Shown here in pieces: positions 13,321 to 24,787 of a stretch of 64,000 nucleotides of DNA. A program made the translations under genes and the position numbers. This DNA is from Saxidomus purpurata (lineage: Eukaryota > Mollusca > Bivalvia > Venerida > Veneridae): assembly GCA_022818135.1 (NCBI GenBank), contig JAFMSR010000015.1, positions 6,639,997 through 6,703,996 on the forward strand, in the 5' to 3' direction. Within the stretch, counting starts at the first letter, position 1; each line of letters begins with the position of its first letter. The notes under the pieces were generated by a model, which saw only the letters and a program-made list of their open reading frames with translations, did no database searches and was not told where the DNA came from.

Positions 13321-13720
13321 ACCCCATCAACCGCCCTACTATTGGTTCGGGTGTTATTTAATGGAAACTGTTGCAATCTTGATTGTTTTTTTATTGTTTT
13401 TGTTGCTTACATTGTTTATACTAGTCATATATTTTGGTTCTAGTCTCTTCTGATTTGTTATCAGGTTCGGCGACTTTTTTCACCCACCTGTGCATTTCAT
13501 ACAAGTATTTCATAAAACTTATGCAATTTTTTGTGATTATTTTTATAAATGTTTTGCCATTCTTAATAATATCAATATGATAAAACAGTCATTTAAAAAT
13601 AATTGACATTTTACACCTTACATCTGTGTTAGTGTTGAAAAGTATATATTTTTATCAAGAAATGATAATCGATTAGAATAAAAATTAAACAATTATAAAA
13701 CTAAAGACACGGTATTTGTT
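13321..13720 (+). repeat. segment B', second copy of B
   Basis: About 400 bp, nearly identical to 12463-12860, followed by unique DNA at AAGCATGTGAATGG. This gives the order A...B-A'-B'. Confidence 0.9.
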
Positions 13721-16171
13721 AAGCATGTGAATGGAGCGACAACGTTATACATCTGTTATACAAATCCTATATGAAATTGACACAGATATCACTGAAGATA
13801 ATTGCAAATGATATAATGTATGATTTGAAGAAAATCTTGGAAAAGTATAACAACATATTATTGGATACAAGAACTATAAAAAGACCATACATAGTACGTG
13901 AACCTTTTATAGCCAACCTTTCCTCTGGAACAAGCAATGTGCATCTGTATGTACTAGCATCTTACCTTACTTCAATCAAAATATGCATACAAATGTATCG
14001 TTATAGGAAGCGAACACCTTTGTAAACTGTAAAAGTCTTTAATAGCGAGCTCAATGTAATATTTAATCATTACTTATTTCTTTAAAGTGAGTTTAATGAA
14101 TTCGCGAAAGCTTCATTTTACCTAAATACATGTAAGCGAAAATAAATATTTCGCGAAAAAAGACTTTAAGTTATTGAAAACCAAAGGTATAGTCTTAAGA
14201 AATTATCAAATAAACTTCACATAGCCATTTATAGTACACCTAACGCTTTCTCACCTAACAATTTCTCTACTCTTTGTACAAAGCTGATTCTAATACTGCA
14301 AATTTAGTGATATTCGCGATGATTCAATATCGCTCTTTTCGCGAATTTCCAACTTCCTCAATTTAAAGATTTACTATTGTAGAACTATTCTTTTGCAAAT
14401 AAGTCTTTTGTAAGTTTTGATTGATATTGACAAGACAAACATTCTGACCAATTTACATGATAAATGGCTATAATTTGGCCTCTAGTGTAAACACGGAGTT
14501 TTCTTGATTTGATCATGTTACCCATATTAGACCCGAAGCGACCTTCATTTGATTTTGGCATAGAAATCATAGAGACAAACATTTAGCATGTGATCTCTAG
14601 AATGTTAACAAGATGTTTCTATGAGTCGACTGTGTAACCTAGTTTTTGATGCTATGAGAAGTCATTAGGCAAACATTCTGACCCATTTGGATGATGATTT
14701 GATAATAAATGTGCTCATAATAGTTTTCTATAATTTGACCTGGTAAACTTTTCTTTGAACCTAGTTAACCTAGTTTCAAACTTGATTTGGATTTTGCAAA
14801 GACCTGTAAGGTAATCAAATTTCATGTAGATCAGCTCTAGAGTGCTTACAAAGTATTTTTATTTTCTAGAATTTGACCTAGTGACCTCTTTTTTTACCCT
14901 AGATGGTCAAGTATCGAACTCGTGAGTATTGCCACGCGTTTCATTACGATCTGACTCTGACTCAGCGATTTACTTAGGCCATCAAATATATATGCTGCTA
15001 CTTGAAAATGTTAAACATATACATTGTAAATGCACTGCCCTAGGTTGATAAACCTTCAAATTGTTTGTATGCGAAGTCATTTGTGGTAGTTAGTTTGGGT
15101 GTCTAAGATAAACATTTTAAGATGTTGCTATTTTGTATCTATTTATGCCATAGACATATATAGACACAAGTCAAAACTGAAAAGAAATAACGTGTTCAAA
15201 ACAGGCGAAATAGATTATTTCATAGTTTTTCCGCGATGGCCAATTTTCCCGTTTCTATTATCATAAATTTTATGTTCATTTGTACTGCAACTAGATTTAA
15301 ATATTTTATGTAATGTAATCGCCTTCAGCCTCAACTAATTTGCCTGTTTCTATTTGTCATTTCTTTTCCATCAATAAGGCATACATGTATATACATGTAT
15401 AAAGCAGGGTCTGACACTTAACTCTTAATGGAAGTAGGACATTTTACATATTAGAAATTCATCTCGCTCCGTTGCTATAGTAACTCGAGGACAAGATTGG
15501 CATATGTCGTTAGAGTCTTTTCAAACAACTTAATGTCTTCTTTTATAATATTGTACAAGGACTGTGTTGAGATGAGCTTGGGTAGAGACAATATTCATTG
15601 AAAGAGATATCTGTCTTAAGACTGAAAGGTAACGTGTGGTTAATCTAAACATACTTTAAAAGCTAAGTCGATTACTACCTAGTTTCGAAACTGAGTTCAC
15701 ATTCAGCTAGGCCTTATCATCGCTGTAAACTTATTACACAGGATGCATGTATATGTTTATACACATCACGCAGTGTTTATAAATATGCTCATCTAAAGAT
15801 TAGCACATCAGGAATGTATGGCATGATAGTAGTTGATATATACGTTAAACTTATTATCATTTCATAACTTTATGCTGGTTGTGCTTACTGTTCAAATAAA
15901 ATTGAGTTTCTAGTTCAAAGCTTAGAGCAGCAACAGAAGGTTGTTTCATAGAGGTAAGCCATTTCGTGTAAACATGTACAATTAATTTCGAGAATCAGAT
16001 TAAACTTTCTGAGACAAAAAATCCAGTTAAAACATCGACAATAAAGTTTACATCACTAGTGAAAACTAGAGAAAAAGAAAAACTCATAACTATTTCGTAC
16101 TTCCTTATACTGGTAGAACGAGAATTTGTGACTTAATAGCGAACAATTCATTTTCTATTTTTTTATCAAGA
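13721..16171. other. upstream region of the SDR gene, no separate gene seen
   Basis: Short frames only. Roughly 14430-14930 contains degenerate dispersed-repeat text (GACCTAGTGACC, CTAGTTAACCTAG). A possible untranslated exon ends at the donor-like AGAG/GTAAGCC near 15952, and an acceptor-like TTTTTTATCAAG lies just before the SDR start codon, but without RNA evidence a 5' UTR exon is conjecture. Confidence 0.4.
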
Positions 16172-16329
16172 ATGTCTGTTGAAAAACGCCAAGTGGCACT
16201 TGTGACTGGCTCAACAAGCGGGATTGGACTAGGGATAGCACACCGCCTTGCAGAAAACGGATGTGACGTCATTATAACTGGAATTGCTGAGAAAAGTGTT
16301 GTTAATGGTATTCTCGATGAATTTAAGAA
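16172..16329 (+). CDS. SDR (D-3-hydroxybutyrate dehydrogenase-like), exon 1
   Basis: Encodes residues 1-52 plus two bases of codon 53. The start ATG is followed by SVEKRQVALVTGSTSGIG; TGSTSGIG (residues 12-19) is the TGxxxGxG dinucleotide-binding turn of classical short-chain dehydrogenases. The N-terminus resembles bacterial and animal NAD-dependent D-3-hydroxybutyrate dehydrogenases, which interconvert 3-hydroxybutyrate and acetoacetate. The exon ends at AA/GTAAGA and its phase fits exon 2 at 32021 (and equally 53582). This is the only first exon in the window. The first intron is about 15.7 kb and holds the RT remnant, the LINE derivative and Helentron copy 1. Family assignment is strong; the exact substrate is inferred. 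Confidence 0.9.
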
Positions 16330-17459
16330 GTAAGAGTATTTATAGAAAAAATGTGATATAGGGTGAAATGAAAAGTTAGTGGGCAGCGAGAAAACAAAGT
16401 TGCACTTTTCTGAATTTATATACGAAATTCAGCGATTTTTCTCGGTGCTATGGGACAAGTAGATAATTTATTATGTTTCTCTAATGCTTTCAATCTTAAC
16501 CTGCATAGATAAGTATTTGTGTGCTTATTTTGTTTGTACTGCAAACTTCCATAAAAGGGCGAACTTTGCCACGCACGGAATGAAATTATGCAGTTTACGA
16601 AGTCCTTTACAGCCAGAATTCTGGCAAAACTGGAAATCTGGTTATGCGAGACATTAAACAAATTTTTAGCGTCATTTCATGAAAGCTCTGTAAAAGGTGT
16701 AAGAAATATTTAATATGAACAGACAGTTTGTATCGAAAAAGGATTTCAGTTTGAAATTAGTAATTTTTCATCAGAGTTTACTGAAAGATGTATATGGGCT
16801 CATTTGTTTTCATAATAACATTTAACATGTCTGCATGTCCGTTATAGCAAGGTGCAAAAATGCTAACATCATGCAGAACTCACTCGTTAATTTGGAAAGT
16901 TTTTAAAATGTTAACGCCGTGAATAGCTCACTTGCTTAATAATCGGAGCGTGTAGGATTTACTCGATGAAATAGGTAAAGATTATTGGCCATTAGCTTAA
17001 TCGGTTAAGGTTTTTTTACATGTATTTGTTTGGGTATGTATACCCTATAGAAATAGTTCGGATTTCTTAACCCGCCGGCCATTTCTTAAACCTTGTGTGG
17101 AAAGAAAACATATGTTTTGGAGTTTCTGTGACAACTAAATGTCTAAACCTGATCGTCATTTTAAAGAATAAAATATTTTAACAGCCAGGAATATTAACGC
17201 GCTACCGAAGCGCCGATACTAGCTGTGCAGTTATCATTTTGCGTTGTCTGATTTAAGACAGTAAAGGCATTTTCCAAGATAAAGCATTTGACAGTTTATT
17301 CTATGTTGTTGAAAACAGTGAAAATCCCTACTGTCTATGTGTACTGGGAATTAATATTCGACTACAGAAACAGAGAAAATTTGATCCAAAATACGATTAC
17401 ATGTATATTGTTTGGTTACTGTATCATATATGTTTGATTCAAACGGGAAGAAGATTTGT

Positions 17460-17870
17460 AATCCCCCGGAGGTGGGCATATAAAAAGCGCACTTTCCGTC
17501 CGTGTCTCCGTCCTTCCATTTGTTCTTGTCCGGGCATGGGTGAAGGGATTTTCAAATGATATGGCACAAATGCTCAGCATATGAAGACAGTCATGGTACT
17601 GCGTAAGAAATCAATGTCACACAAGTTTAAAGATCACGGAATCCTGTAGTTATTCACGCATTCGTCTCCGGGCTGTGATTCTGTCGTGCATTGAAGGGTT
17701 TTTAAACAACTTGTCACACAGGTACTTGATACATACACTTTTTGACGTTTTAAGCATATTACATAACGTAGGGACTAAACAGGCATATTTAAGGTAAAAA
17801 GTGTATATACCAATGTGATTTACTGAGGTCACCTTCCAATTAAGTCTTGATAAATTTTACTTATATTGCC
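17460..17870. repeat. degenerate dispersed repeat in intron 1
   Basis: Phrases such as GGCATGGGTGAAGGGATTTTCAAATGATATGGCACAAA and TCACACAAGTTTAAAGATCA resemble the diverged tandem material at 62990-63560 (ATGCATTGAAG...TTTAAAAT, ACCTCAAAGGTCAAGGTC). No coding role seen. Confidence 0.45.
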
Positions 17871-17914
17871 AAAAGTGGAAACTAAACACAAATTATTCCA
17901 AAACTTAAATCATA

Positions 17915-18240
17915 GTTTTCGGTAGCGATAAACCCAGTAAATACTCATTTTACATTAGCGATCAAGTCATAGAGATAGTAAAAGAATATTTAGGTGTAAT
18001 GTTTTCTGCTTCAGGAAATTTTCTCACATGTAAAAATATACCTGGTCAAACAAGATATTAAAGCTATGCATTTGTTGTACATGAGAATAAATAATCCCGA
18101 CCTGCCAATCGACCTCTAGTTAAAACTCTTTGACCATACTGTATTACCCATTCTTACATACGGATGCGAAACATGGGTATACGAAAATTTAGAAATCATT
18201 GAAAACTGCATGTAGATTTCTTTCGCAAAGAAAGGTATCC
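17915..18240 (+). pseudogene. LINE reverse transcriptase C-terminal fragment
   Basis: Two overlapping frames read like the thumb end of a non-LTR reverse transcriptase: first YISDQVIEIVKEYLGVMFS, then after a frameshift KAMHLLYMRINNPDLPIDL, a stop, LKLFDHTVLPILTYGCETW, then another stop. The LFDxTVxPILxYGCExW pattern is characteristic of CR1/Jockey/L1-like ORF2 C-terminal regions. At least one frameshift and two stops make it dead. It lies just outside the duplicated block, so it occurs once. It is on the strand opposite the nearby LINE derivative. Confidence 0.75.
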
Positions 18241-18540
18241 CATATGTATACTTAAGGACAAAAAGTATGTCCGGTTCGAAATTGTTTAACTAAATTTTAA
18301 TTGTATGTTACCTTTTTTTTTTTTTTTTCGCAAATTTATATTTTGAGACTACTTACAAAAACATCCAAATGAATCGTGACGGCTCAATCATAAATTTCAC
18401 GTTTATCTCAATTTTATGTACATGAACTTATAATCACAAACATATCTAGTGTTTATTTTTATCAAAAGATAGTCTTTTCGAAAGACGTTAACAATTTATT
18501 CTAACACTATTGAAAATTTCTCCTATAAAGGCAAAGAAGG

Positions 18541-18580
18541 ATTTGAGCGTGATATACCTAGCAAGTATATCACGCTAGGC
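18541..18580. repeat. small palindrome at left edge of duplicated block
   Basis: GCGTGATATAC - CTAGCAA - GTATATCACGC is an 11-bp-arm hairpin. It resembles the GTGATATACCGG...GTATATCAC motif of the fold-back elements at 31213 and 52765, so it may be a fragment of that family. Confidence 0.6.
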
Positions 18581-18779
18581 GTCCGGTACTATTTTGGACT
18601 GCTGAAATTCCCTCCCGCGTAATTTTTACACAACATCTACAACTAACTACAACCACAAATATTTTATTGCATTAAAATATAACATATTTTATAGCAATTA
18701 CAATTACATATATATATAAGACAAAAGACATGCATTTTCAGAAGAGCACATGATGTTATTGTAAATATGTATATCAATT

Positions 18780-19835
18780 TTAGTTCCTAGTTAAATTTGC
18801 ATAGTAAATGTATTTCGACAAATTATTAACAACATTTTTCGATCTTACAGACATTAAATTAGTAAATTTCTGTTTTGTTGGCCATGTGGAATAGTGCCGT
18901 TTTATGAGTTCCGAAAATTTAGGGCAAATCAGTAAAAAATGATACTCGTTCTCTATTTGACCTGTATTGCAGTTTCTACAGAGTCTTTCAGTTCTAGGAA
19001 AATTGTTATGTCGTCCGCGTTCAACAGCTACACCATGAGACGATGTACGAAATCTAGAGAGTGCATTTCTGAATTTTGATTCTGTAACGATATCAAGATA
19101 ACTTTCAAAATCAAATGAATGTAACCTATGTGCCCTATCGAATTCGATATCTGTAGTATCGATCTTCAACGTATCTTTTATGAATCGTTTTACAAGAGTG
19201 TCACAAGTTATTGGTTCTGCTTCCGGGGCTGCTTCCGGGGGTGTGTCCGGACCTGTTTCGTCCATTTCTTCATGTATATGTACTGTAGTAGGACCCGCCG
19301 CACTAAGACCCGACACAGTGGCAGGTACTTCCGGTATACCGTAGAAAATTAAGTTTTCTCTCATATTCCGAAATTCGTTATCTAAAATCTTTGTTTTCAT
19401 AGCATCCTGGTTTTCGGACATGGTTTTCATTGTGGAGCTGAGCGTTGCGCAAGATATTTGAAGAGTCTTAACCTTTTCTTGCGCCGCTTTTAATTCGTGA
19501 GATTGTTGTTCATATTTCTCGTTAACAAATGCACTGGCACCTTCAACATCCGAAACACGGGAGTCAATGTCCTTTACTTTTATTTCTAAATCACTGAGTT
19601 CCAAGTTCATAGAATTTACAATTTTTTCAATATTGTCTATCTTTTCGACGCGGGTTTTTATGGTTTTTATATCTTCTATGATGCTTAAGGCCCAATGTGG
19701 TGGTTGGCCGGAAGCCTGACTCATCAACGGAGATCCATGTTGCTGCGGTGTCATATACTGTGGATTATACTGATATGGAGGTGATTGCATATATTGATTG
19801 CCAAACGTCTGCGGAAAATTCGCATTTTCGTTCAT
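18780..19835 (-). CDS. LINE ORF1-ORF2 C-terminus fusion protein, 351 aa
   Basis: Residues 1-50 are rich in Pro/Gln/Tyr, and about 50-155 form a heptad-like coiled coil. Residues 157-169 (NMRENLIFYGIPE) and 232-238 (FDRAHRL) match the RNA-recognition region of L1-type ORF1 proteins, an RNA-binding chaperone of the retrotransposition particle. From about 240 the protein switches to the extreme C-terminus of a LINE ORF2: SKFRNALSRFRTSSHGVAVERGR followed by a CCHC zinc knuckle (C286, C289, H299, C304). The endonuclease and polymerase domains are missing, so an internal deletion joined ORF1 to ORF2 in frame. The frame is intact over 351 codons. The LINE clade is not determined. Confidence 0.8.
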   Translation of the reverse strand: MNENANFPQTFGNQYMQSPPYQYNPQYMTPQQHGSPLMSQASGQPPHWALSIIEDIKTIKTRVEKIDNIEKIVNSMNLELSDLEIKVKDIDSRVSDVEGASAFVNEKYEQQSHELKAAQEKVKTLQISCATLSSTMKTMSENQDAMKTKILDNEFRNMRENLIFYGIPEVPATVSGLSAAGPTTVHIHEEMDETGPDTPPEAAPEAEPITCDTLVKRFIKDTLKIDTTDIEFDRAHRLHSFDFESYLDIVTESKFRNALSRFRTSSHGVAVERGRHNNFPRTERLCRNCNTGQIENEYHFLLICPKFSELIKRHYSTWPTKQKFTNLMSVRSKNVVNNLSKYIYYANLTRN

Positions 19836-19857
19836 TACACGACCTACTGTTGGAGTG

Positions 19858-20043
19858 TCAAATACAAAATATTCTCACTTGAATATCACTGCTGGTCAAC
19901 ACAGGTAAACTGGTCAAACCGGTTTGTCCGCTATACGCACTGTCCGTGCTTTTTATACATGTCTGTTCAAACAAAGGTGAAATCTGTTTTCGTTTTTTTT
20001 TCTTATTTTCCTTTTTATTTTGCTGTTTTTGCTTCGGTGGCAT
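19858..20043 (-). CDS. short basic ORF upstream of the LINE fusion ORF
   Basis: 61 codons, beginning with a Lys/Gln-rich stretch (MPPKQKQQNKKENKKKKRKQ) typical of the basic N-terminus of retroelement nucleic-acid-binding proteins. It ends about 25 bp before the next ORF and in another frame, so it may be a separate leader ORF or the original ORF1 start lost by frameshift. The second block keeps 33 extra in-frame bases here but has lost the clean start region. Confidence 0.45.
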   Translation of the reverse strand: MPPKQKQQNKKENKKKKRKQISPLFEQTCIKSTDSAYSGQTGLTSLPVLTSSDIQVRIFCI

Positions 20044-20297
20044 AAAATATATCCAACAACACTACTTTCTATCCAAAAATTATTCCATACAGTATTTTAA
20101 TTTGCACTTAATTCCATTGAAGTACCGGAGCACAAAATGCATGCTTCTGTCATGAAGGGAGATAACACTCTAATTTTTACACAACATCTACGAGTGTGCA
20201 TGCGCTAATACGCTTGTGAATTAATTAACGTGATGTCAAACAAATCGTAGTAAAATTTTCAACACTTCCTGTATCGCCAGCAATATCAGCAACAAGA

Positions 20298-20333
20298 ACA
20301 AGAGCTGTCAGTAGACAGCGCGCTCGACTATTC
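20298..20333 (-). other. Helentron copy 1 3' terminus: subterminal repeat plus hairpin
   Basis: On the + strand: ACAAGA, GCTGTC-AGTA-GACAGC, GC, GCTCGACTATTC. In element orientation this is the subterminal repeat, then a 6-bp-stem hairpin, then CTCTTGT. Such hairpins are the presumed termination signal of rolling-circle transposition. Confidence 0.85.
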
Positions 20334-20611
20334 TCAGTGATTGACAATATAAAATAATATCCATCCTGGAGGATATTGTTAAAGTGTAGCTAATAACAGG
20401 AACTTGTAAACAGAAAAGAGTGTAAATAAAGAAGGCTTGTTGAATGGTCAATAGTAAGAACATTATAATAAGATAATAGAAATTAAGGCATATTGTATCA
20501 TTAGAAAAACATGTATAAGCATACATAAAACAGTAACGTAACAGGGCTTCGTAGGAAAAAACACCTGTGATGAAAAATGTAAATAAAAACAAGAATTAGT
20601 ATTCATAGATA

Positions 20612-22082
20612 AGGCCACACCAATTTAATTTCTTGGTCATCGGAAAATATCCTACAAAAATAGGAGCGAGCGAGCGAGCGAAAAAAAAATTAAAATATTT
20701 TTTTTTTGCAATTCAACCATTTATGGAGCGGGCGAAGAGCGATTTGCTAAAAAAAATTAAAAACCCCTCACAAAAACAACTATTCACTGTCAAAACCGGT
20801 AAAAAAGACTTGGAAATAGATTATAAAAGAGCTACAGACACCTTAAATATAAACTGCCAAAAAGGTGCAGACCACAAAGTGACTCCTATATACACCAGTA
20901 CTAAGTTTACAGGGGTATAATAGTGTTTCTTGCAAGAAAATATTTTTATTCTTTTAAAAAGACCATATTTGGTTTCTTACATACATGTACAGCCAATACA
21001 ACAAGTCTTTTGAAAGAGAGACAATTTTTTATCATTTAATAAACCATCAGACTAATGTGTATTTCAATTTATGCCCAAACACTTTGTAATGAAACCCATT
21101 TGTTAGTCATATCAAAATAACCCACAGAACAACTTCTTTAGTTAAGTCAAGGCATATGCTCTTTTACTGCACTCCTTCTGATCATAAGTGTTTCGACTAG
21201 AGATAATTGTTCAATTTCACAATGCTAAAAACTTGCTAGTTTCATGATTTTTTCCTTCCCAAACTTTTAGCCTCAGCGCCATTATCAATACAATTTTTAC
21301 ACAGAGAGCACACTAAATGTCTTTAAATGTTTCCGAGTTGTCTGTCTGGACAGCAACTCGTCTTCCACCGACGTTTCCCTGGTTTATGATAACAATAAAA
21401 AAATTTGGGTGCATAGAATGACCGAAAAAGACCGTAAAATACAAAAAAAGACCGAAAAAGAACCGAAAAATGATTTATCTTTACCGAAAACAACTTTGTT
21501 TCAAAAGATAATGTACGATTTATAACTTAATAAGTATTAAATAAATGCAGGAATTTGTATGTAATGAATATTTTTTGTTTGTTTTGATAAGTTCCTGTGC
21601 TGCATCCATTACAAAATCTGGAGTGCTAATTTCAGAAAGTTTTCGGTCTGCAATATTTGTTTTTCGATCTTTCTACTTGATTTGTAATACAATATTTACA
21701 AATTTCTTCATTTAAACTGTAAGTTGTATATACTCTTTTGAAAATAAGTTGTTTTCGGTCTTCATAAATTGTTTTTCGGTCTTTTTTGTTTTTTCGGTCA
21801 TTCTATGCAACTGGTGACTTCCATTTTGACAATATGGTAGTCATGATTATACAAATAAAGTAGCGGGAACATGTTCTGCTGGCGTTTATAATCGAATTGT
21901 AGGTTTGAAAGTACTAAATTTACGAGTTCTCCGCGACAAAAAGGCCCGCTTTGAATTTTTGGTCTTGGTTTATAAAATTGATGCGGGCGGAAGCTCAAAT
22001 TGAAAAAAAAAAAAAAAAAAATTATTTTGAAAAATAATGGAGCGGGGAATCCGTTGACCAAGTAATTAATTTGGTGTGGCCT
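20612..22082. mobile_element. TIR element inserted in Helentron copy 1, 1.47 kb, TA-flanked
   Basis: The ends form imperfect inverted repeats of about 33 bp: AGGCCACACCAATTTAATT against AGGCCACACCAAATTAATT from the other side, both continuing into CTTGGTCA. TA flanks both ends. It is absent from Helentron copy 2. The only long frame (20633-20920, 95 codons, Lys-rich) has no recognisable transposase, so it is probably non-autonomous. A GAGC repeat, long A/T runs and a nested fold-back element lie inside. Superfamily uncertain. Confidence 0.75.
21411..21801. mobile_element. nested fold-back element with GACCGAAAAA repeats
   Basis: Left side GCATAGAATGACCGAAAAAG is mirrored at the right by TTTTTTCGGTCATTCTATGC, with several extra AGACCGAAAAA / TTTTTCGGTCT units inside each arm. 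The whole can fold into a long A/T-rich hairpin. Confidence 0.7.
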
Positions 22083-22370
22083 TATTCACTTCCTTGTCTG
22101 TCAATGTTGATTTTGTTGTTGTTAATACCCCAGTCAATAATGCAGAAGAATAAATGTTTCAATAGCTCATGTTTTGCTTCATATTGCTTAAGACATGAAC
22201 ATTCTCAAATATAGAAGCAACATCTATTAGACATATTGCAATATGGACAACTTTGAATTGAAATAAAAAACGTCTTTTTCAAGAGTCACAATATAAGGCA
22301 AACGACATATTTAATTACACACATAATTGTTAAAAATTGTTGAACTATAACAATGGAAACGCATATGCAT

Positions 22371-23480
22371 TTAATACTTCTTTCTCAGCTGTCGCAGAAG
22401 TGGCTTGTGATCTGAGAAATAGGATTCCAAAACATAAGCAGAAGATAAACCTTCCAAGGCATCAGTTACATATATATGGTCAATCAATGTTTGCTTGTCT
22501 GTGGTTGCAATAGTTACCAGTTGTTTGCAGTAGAGAGTTTGACCGATATAGTTGTCTGCAGGTTTCTTCAGAAAGTCTTCATTGAAGTCTCCAATAAAAA
22601 TAGATTCACCATGATTTCTTTGATTGATTTCCTGCTCTATGAATGTTTTTACTGCCTCTTTTTTAACTTTTGGGGAAATATAGATGCCATGAACTGATAT
22701 AATTTCACATAATGATGGTAAAATATTTCCTAGATGAATGCTGACCATTTCAATAACTCCAGGTGATGTATGGAAACTGTTGTATGTGAAATTTGACTCA
22801 GGAATAGTATTTTTGGAGTACACAACAATTCCATATGTTGCTCTAGAACCAGAAGGGAAGTCAAATCTGTGTAAATGGTAACCAGGAATCAACAACTGTT
22901 CATCTTGGTCAGCTGCTTTTAGCTTTGTTTCCACAAACAGCATTAAGTTTGAAAGTTTATAAATGAAGCTATTTTGAATATCTTTGATATGCATGTGTAA
23001 GGAACTGACATTATGGTACAGAATGGTTACTGTATTGGATAACTGAAGGTTACTGGTAAATGTTGGAGTTGCCATATCTTGTCTTAGTCTTTCCATTTCA
23101 TGCTGTACTCTATCATCCACTCTGATTCTACTCTCGTTCAGATTTCTGATGAACAACTGCTCTGGCGTAGTAACCTTACTTAAGGCTACATAATGAGAGT
23201 GTGGAAAGGTCTTTCCTGTAAAATCAACAACAGCAGTTTTCATTGTGTCTCCCTGACATCTATGTGTGGTCTTTGCTGCTGCACACCTGATAGGAAATTG
23301 ATGTCTGAACACACATGCTGATTTGTAACGTCCCACTGGAAACTGCCGTTTCACTTTGAAAATTGGTGTCCACATCTTATCTATATTGACTGTATACAGG
23401 TTTCTGTTTCTGTTTCGTGTGAGGTTTCCAACACCATCATCTTCAAAGCTTGCCCAAACAAAATGTAGATTTCCTTTTGT
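22371..23480 (-). pseudogene. Helentron copy 1: PIF1-like helicase C-terminus and AP endonuclease
   Basis: The frame is open through codons counted from Met at 23375 (334 aa). Residues 37-42 (THRCQG) and 60-70 (SHYVALSKVTT) are the last helicase motifs (V and VI). From about 115 a metal-dependent AP/exonuclease-III-type fold follows: catalytic Glu in LFVETK (E149), IGDFN (262-265), IDHIY (298-302) and the SDH triad (321-323). An endonuclease behind the helicase marks the Helentron branch and is thought to nick DNA during transposition. A 6-T instead of 7-T run near 23499 separates it from the upstream helicase frame; copy 2 keeps the in-frame version. The endonuclease motifs here are intact. 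Confidence 0.85.
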
Positions 23481-23482
23481 GT

Positions 23483-24784
23483 CTATGGGTCCAGTTTTTT
23501 AAGTTCAAATGCTGCCCCATTTGTCATACCATCTTCTACTTCAAAATTGCAGGACAGTTCATTTCGCAAACCAATGGCTGTCTTAAGTTCTTTTGATAAG
23601 CCCATAGTCTTTGAAGAGTCATTTGGTATAGAATTTAAAATTATTGTTTTCACTGACAGTGAGACGTCTCCTAGAACAACATCCTTTGCTTGGAGTTTCA
23701 AATACCCTAAGCCATGTACTTCACATACTACTTGGTTGTGACTGTCTTCATCTGCATTTCTCATATATATATGAGGTGTGATGATAGGGTAATCTGGATG
23801 CATCATATCTGTAGGAATCTTTCTTTTTAAGAGGAATTGTATGTCAGCAGTTGTGTGTTTATATTCTCTGATCCTGTTTAACAATTCTGCAAAGTCCTTC
23901 GAATCTTTCTGCCTCATGATTACATTCAGCTCATTCAGTCTGAAGTTCTCTCTCCATAAATTGAGTGCTAATGGCCAATACTGTTGTGATAAGTTTTCAA
24001 AAATCCAACCATCAAAAACAGGTTTAAGTTGGAAAAGATCTCCAACAGCTAGTATTGAGATACCTCCAAACAATTTGTTTGAACCTTTTATCTGCTGTAA
24101 CCTCTGGTGAATGGACGAGAACATCTTATTTCCTACCATGGAAATCTCGTCAATGATAAGTAGTTGGACATGTTTGAATTTACATGTACATCTAAGAGTA
24201 TTCAGCTTTTCGCTTTTGTACTGGAATCCTTGATTTGCCGGAATCTTCAAAAGTGAATGTAATGTATTTCCTTTAATTAGGTGAGCTGCTTTACCAGTTG
24301 GAGCTGCCAACAGTACCTTGGGTTCATCTGGATTTGTACCTGGAGTACTGTTGAAGTATCTAGTCAAAGCTTGATATATTGCATGAACCAAGACTGATTT
24401 CCCAACTCCAGCTCCACCAGTGAGAAATTGGTATATTGGTTCTTCAGATGTCTTGAAATGATGAAGAATGTGCAGAAAAAATTCTTCTTGCTGCTTGTGT
24501 AATGATCTGATTAAATGTAGATATTCGTCAGTTTCCATATAATTGATCAAACTACCAAATGTGTTTATTTCTGCTTCGCCGGATTCCTCATCAGGTACAT
24601 CCAAATCTGGTAGACAAAGTTCTGGATAGACATCTGCTCCAACACCTGTATCTTCATCTTCCTTATCCTCGGATCGGGTAGGAGCATAAGAATTCCACTG
24701 CTCATCCAACATTTCTTCGGTTGTATTTTTGGCATCTAAAATAGCTTGGTCCAGAAGAGGATATTTATGGTTGTACTCATCCAT
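23483..24784 (-). pseudogene. Helentron copy 1: PIF1-like helicase domain
   Basis: 433 codons. An acidic linker (residues 35-75) precedes a superfamily 1B helicase core: Walker A GGAGVGKS (123-130), motif Ia APTGKAAHLIKGNTLHSLL (161-179), Walker B IDEISM (211-216) and motif III GDLFQLKPV (248-256). These define the helicase half of the RepHel protein, which would unwind the displaced strand with ATP. It follows the Rep frame with only an in-frame TAA between (24788-24790), so both belonged to one polypeptide. The last residues are altered by the homopolymer frameshift near 23499. The matching core is deleted in copy 2, so this is the only complete helicase core in the window. Confidence 0.9.
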
Positions 24785-24787
24785 TTT

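Larger units (their letters stand above)
18620..20191 (-). mobile_element. non-LTR retrotransposon derivative with 21-bp target-site duplication
   Basis: Body 18641-20170 (1,530 bp) is bracketed by identical 21-bp direct repeats at 18620-18640 and 20171-20191 (TAATTTTTACACAAC, ending ATCTAC). In - orientation it has a 5' leader, a short basic ORF, a 351-codon ORF and a 3' UTR with AATAAA near 18668. The long direct repeats are the usual trace of target-primed reverse transcription. The same insertion is in the second block (36496-38055). It lacks the endonuclease and nearly all of the reverse transcriptase, so it must have been mobilised in trans or deleted after insertion. Confidence 0.85.
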
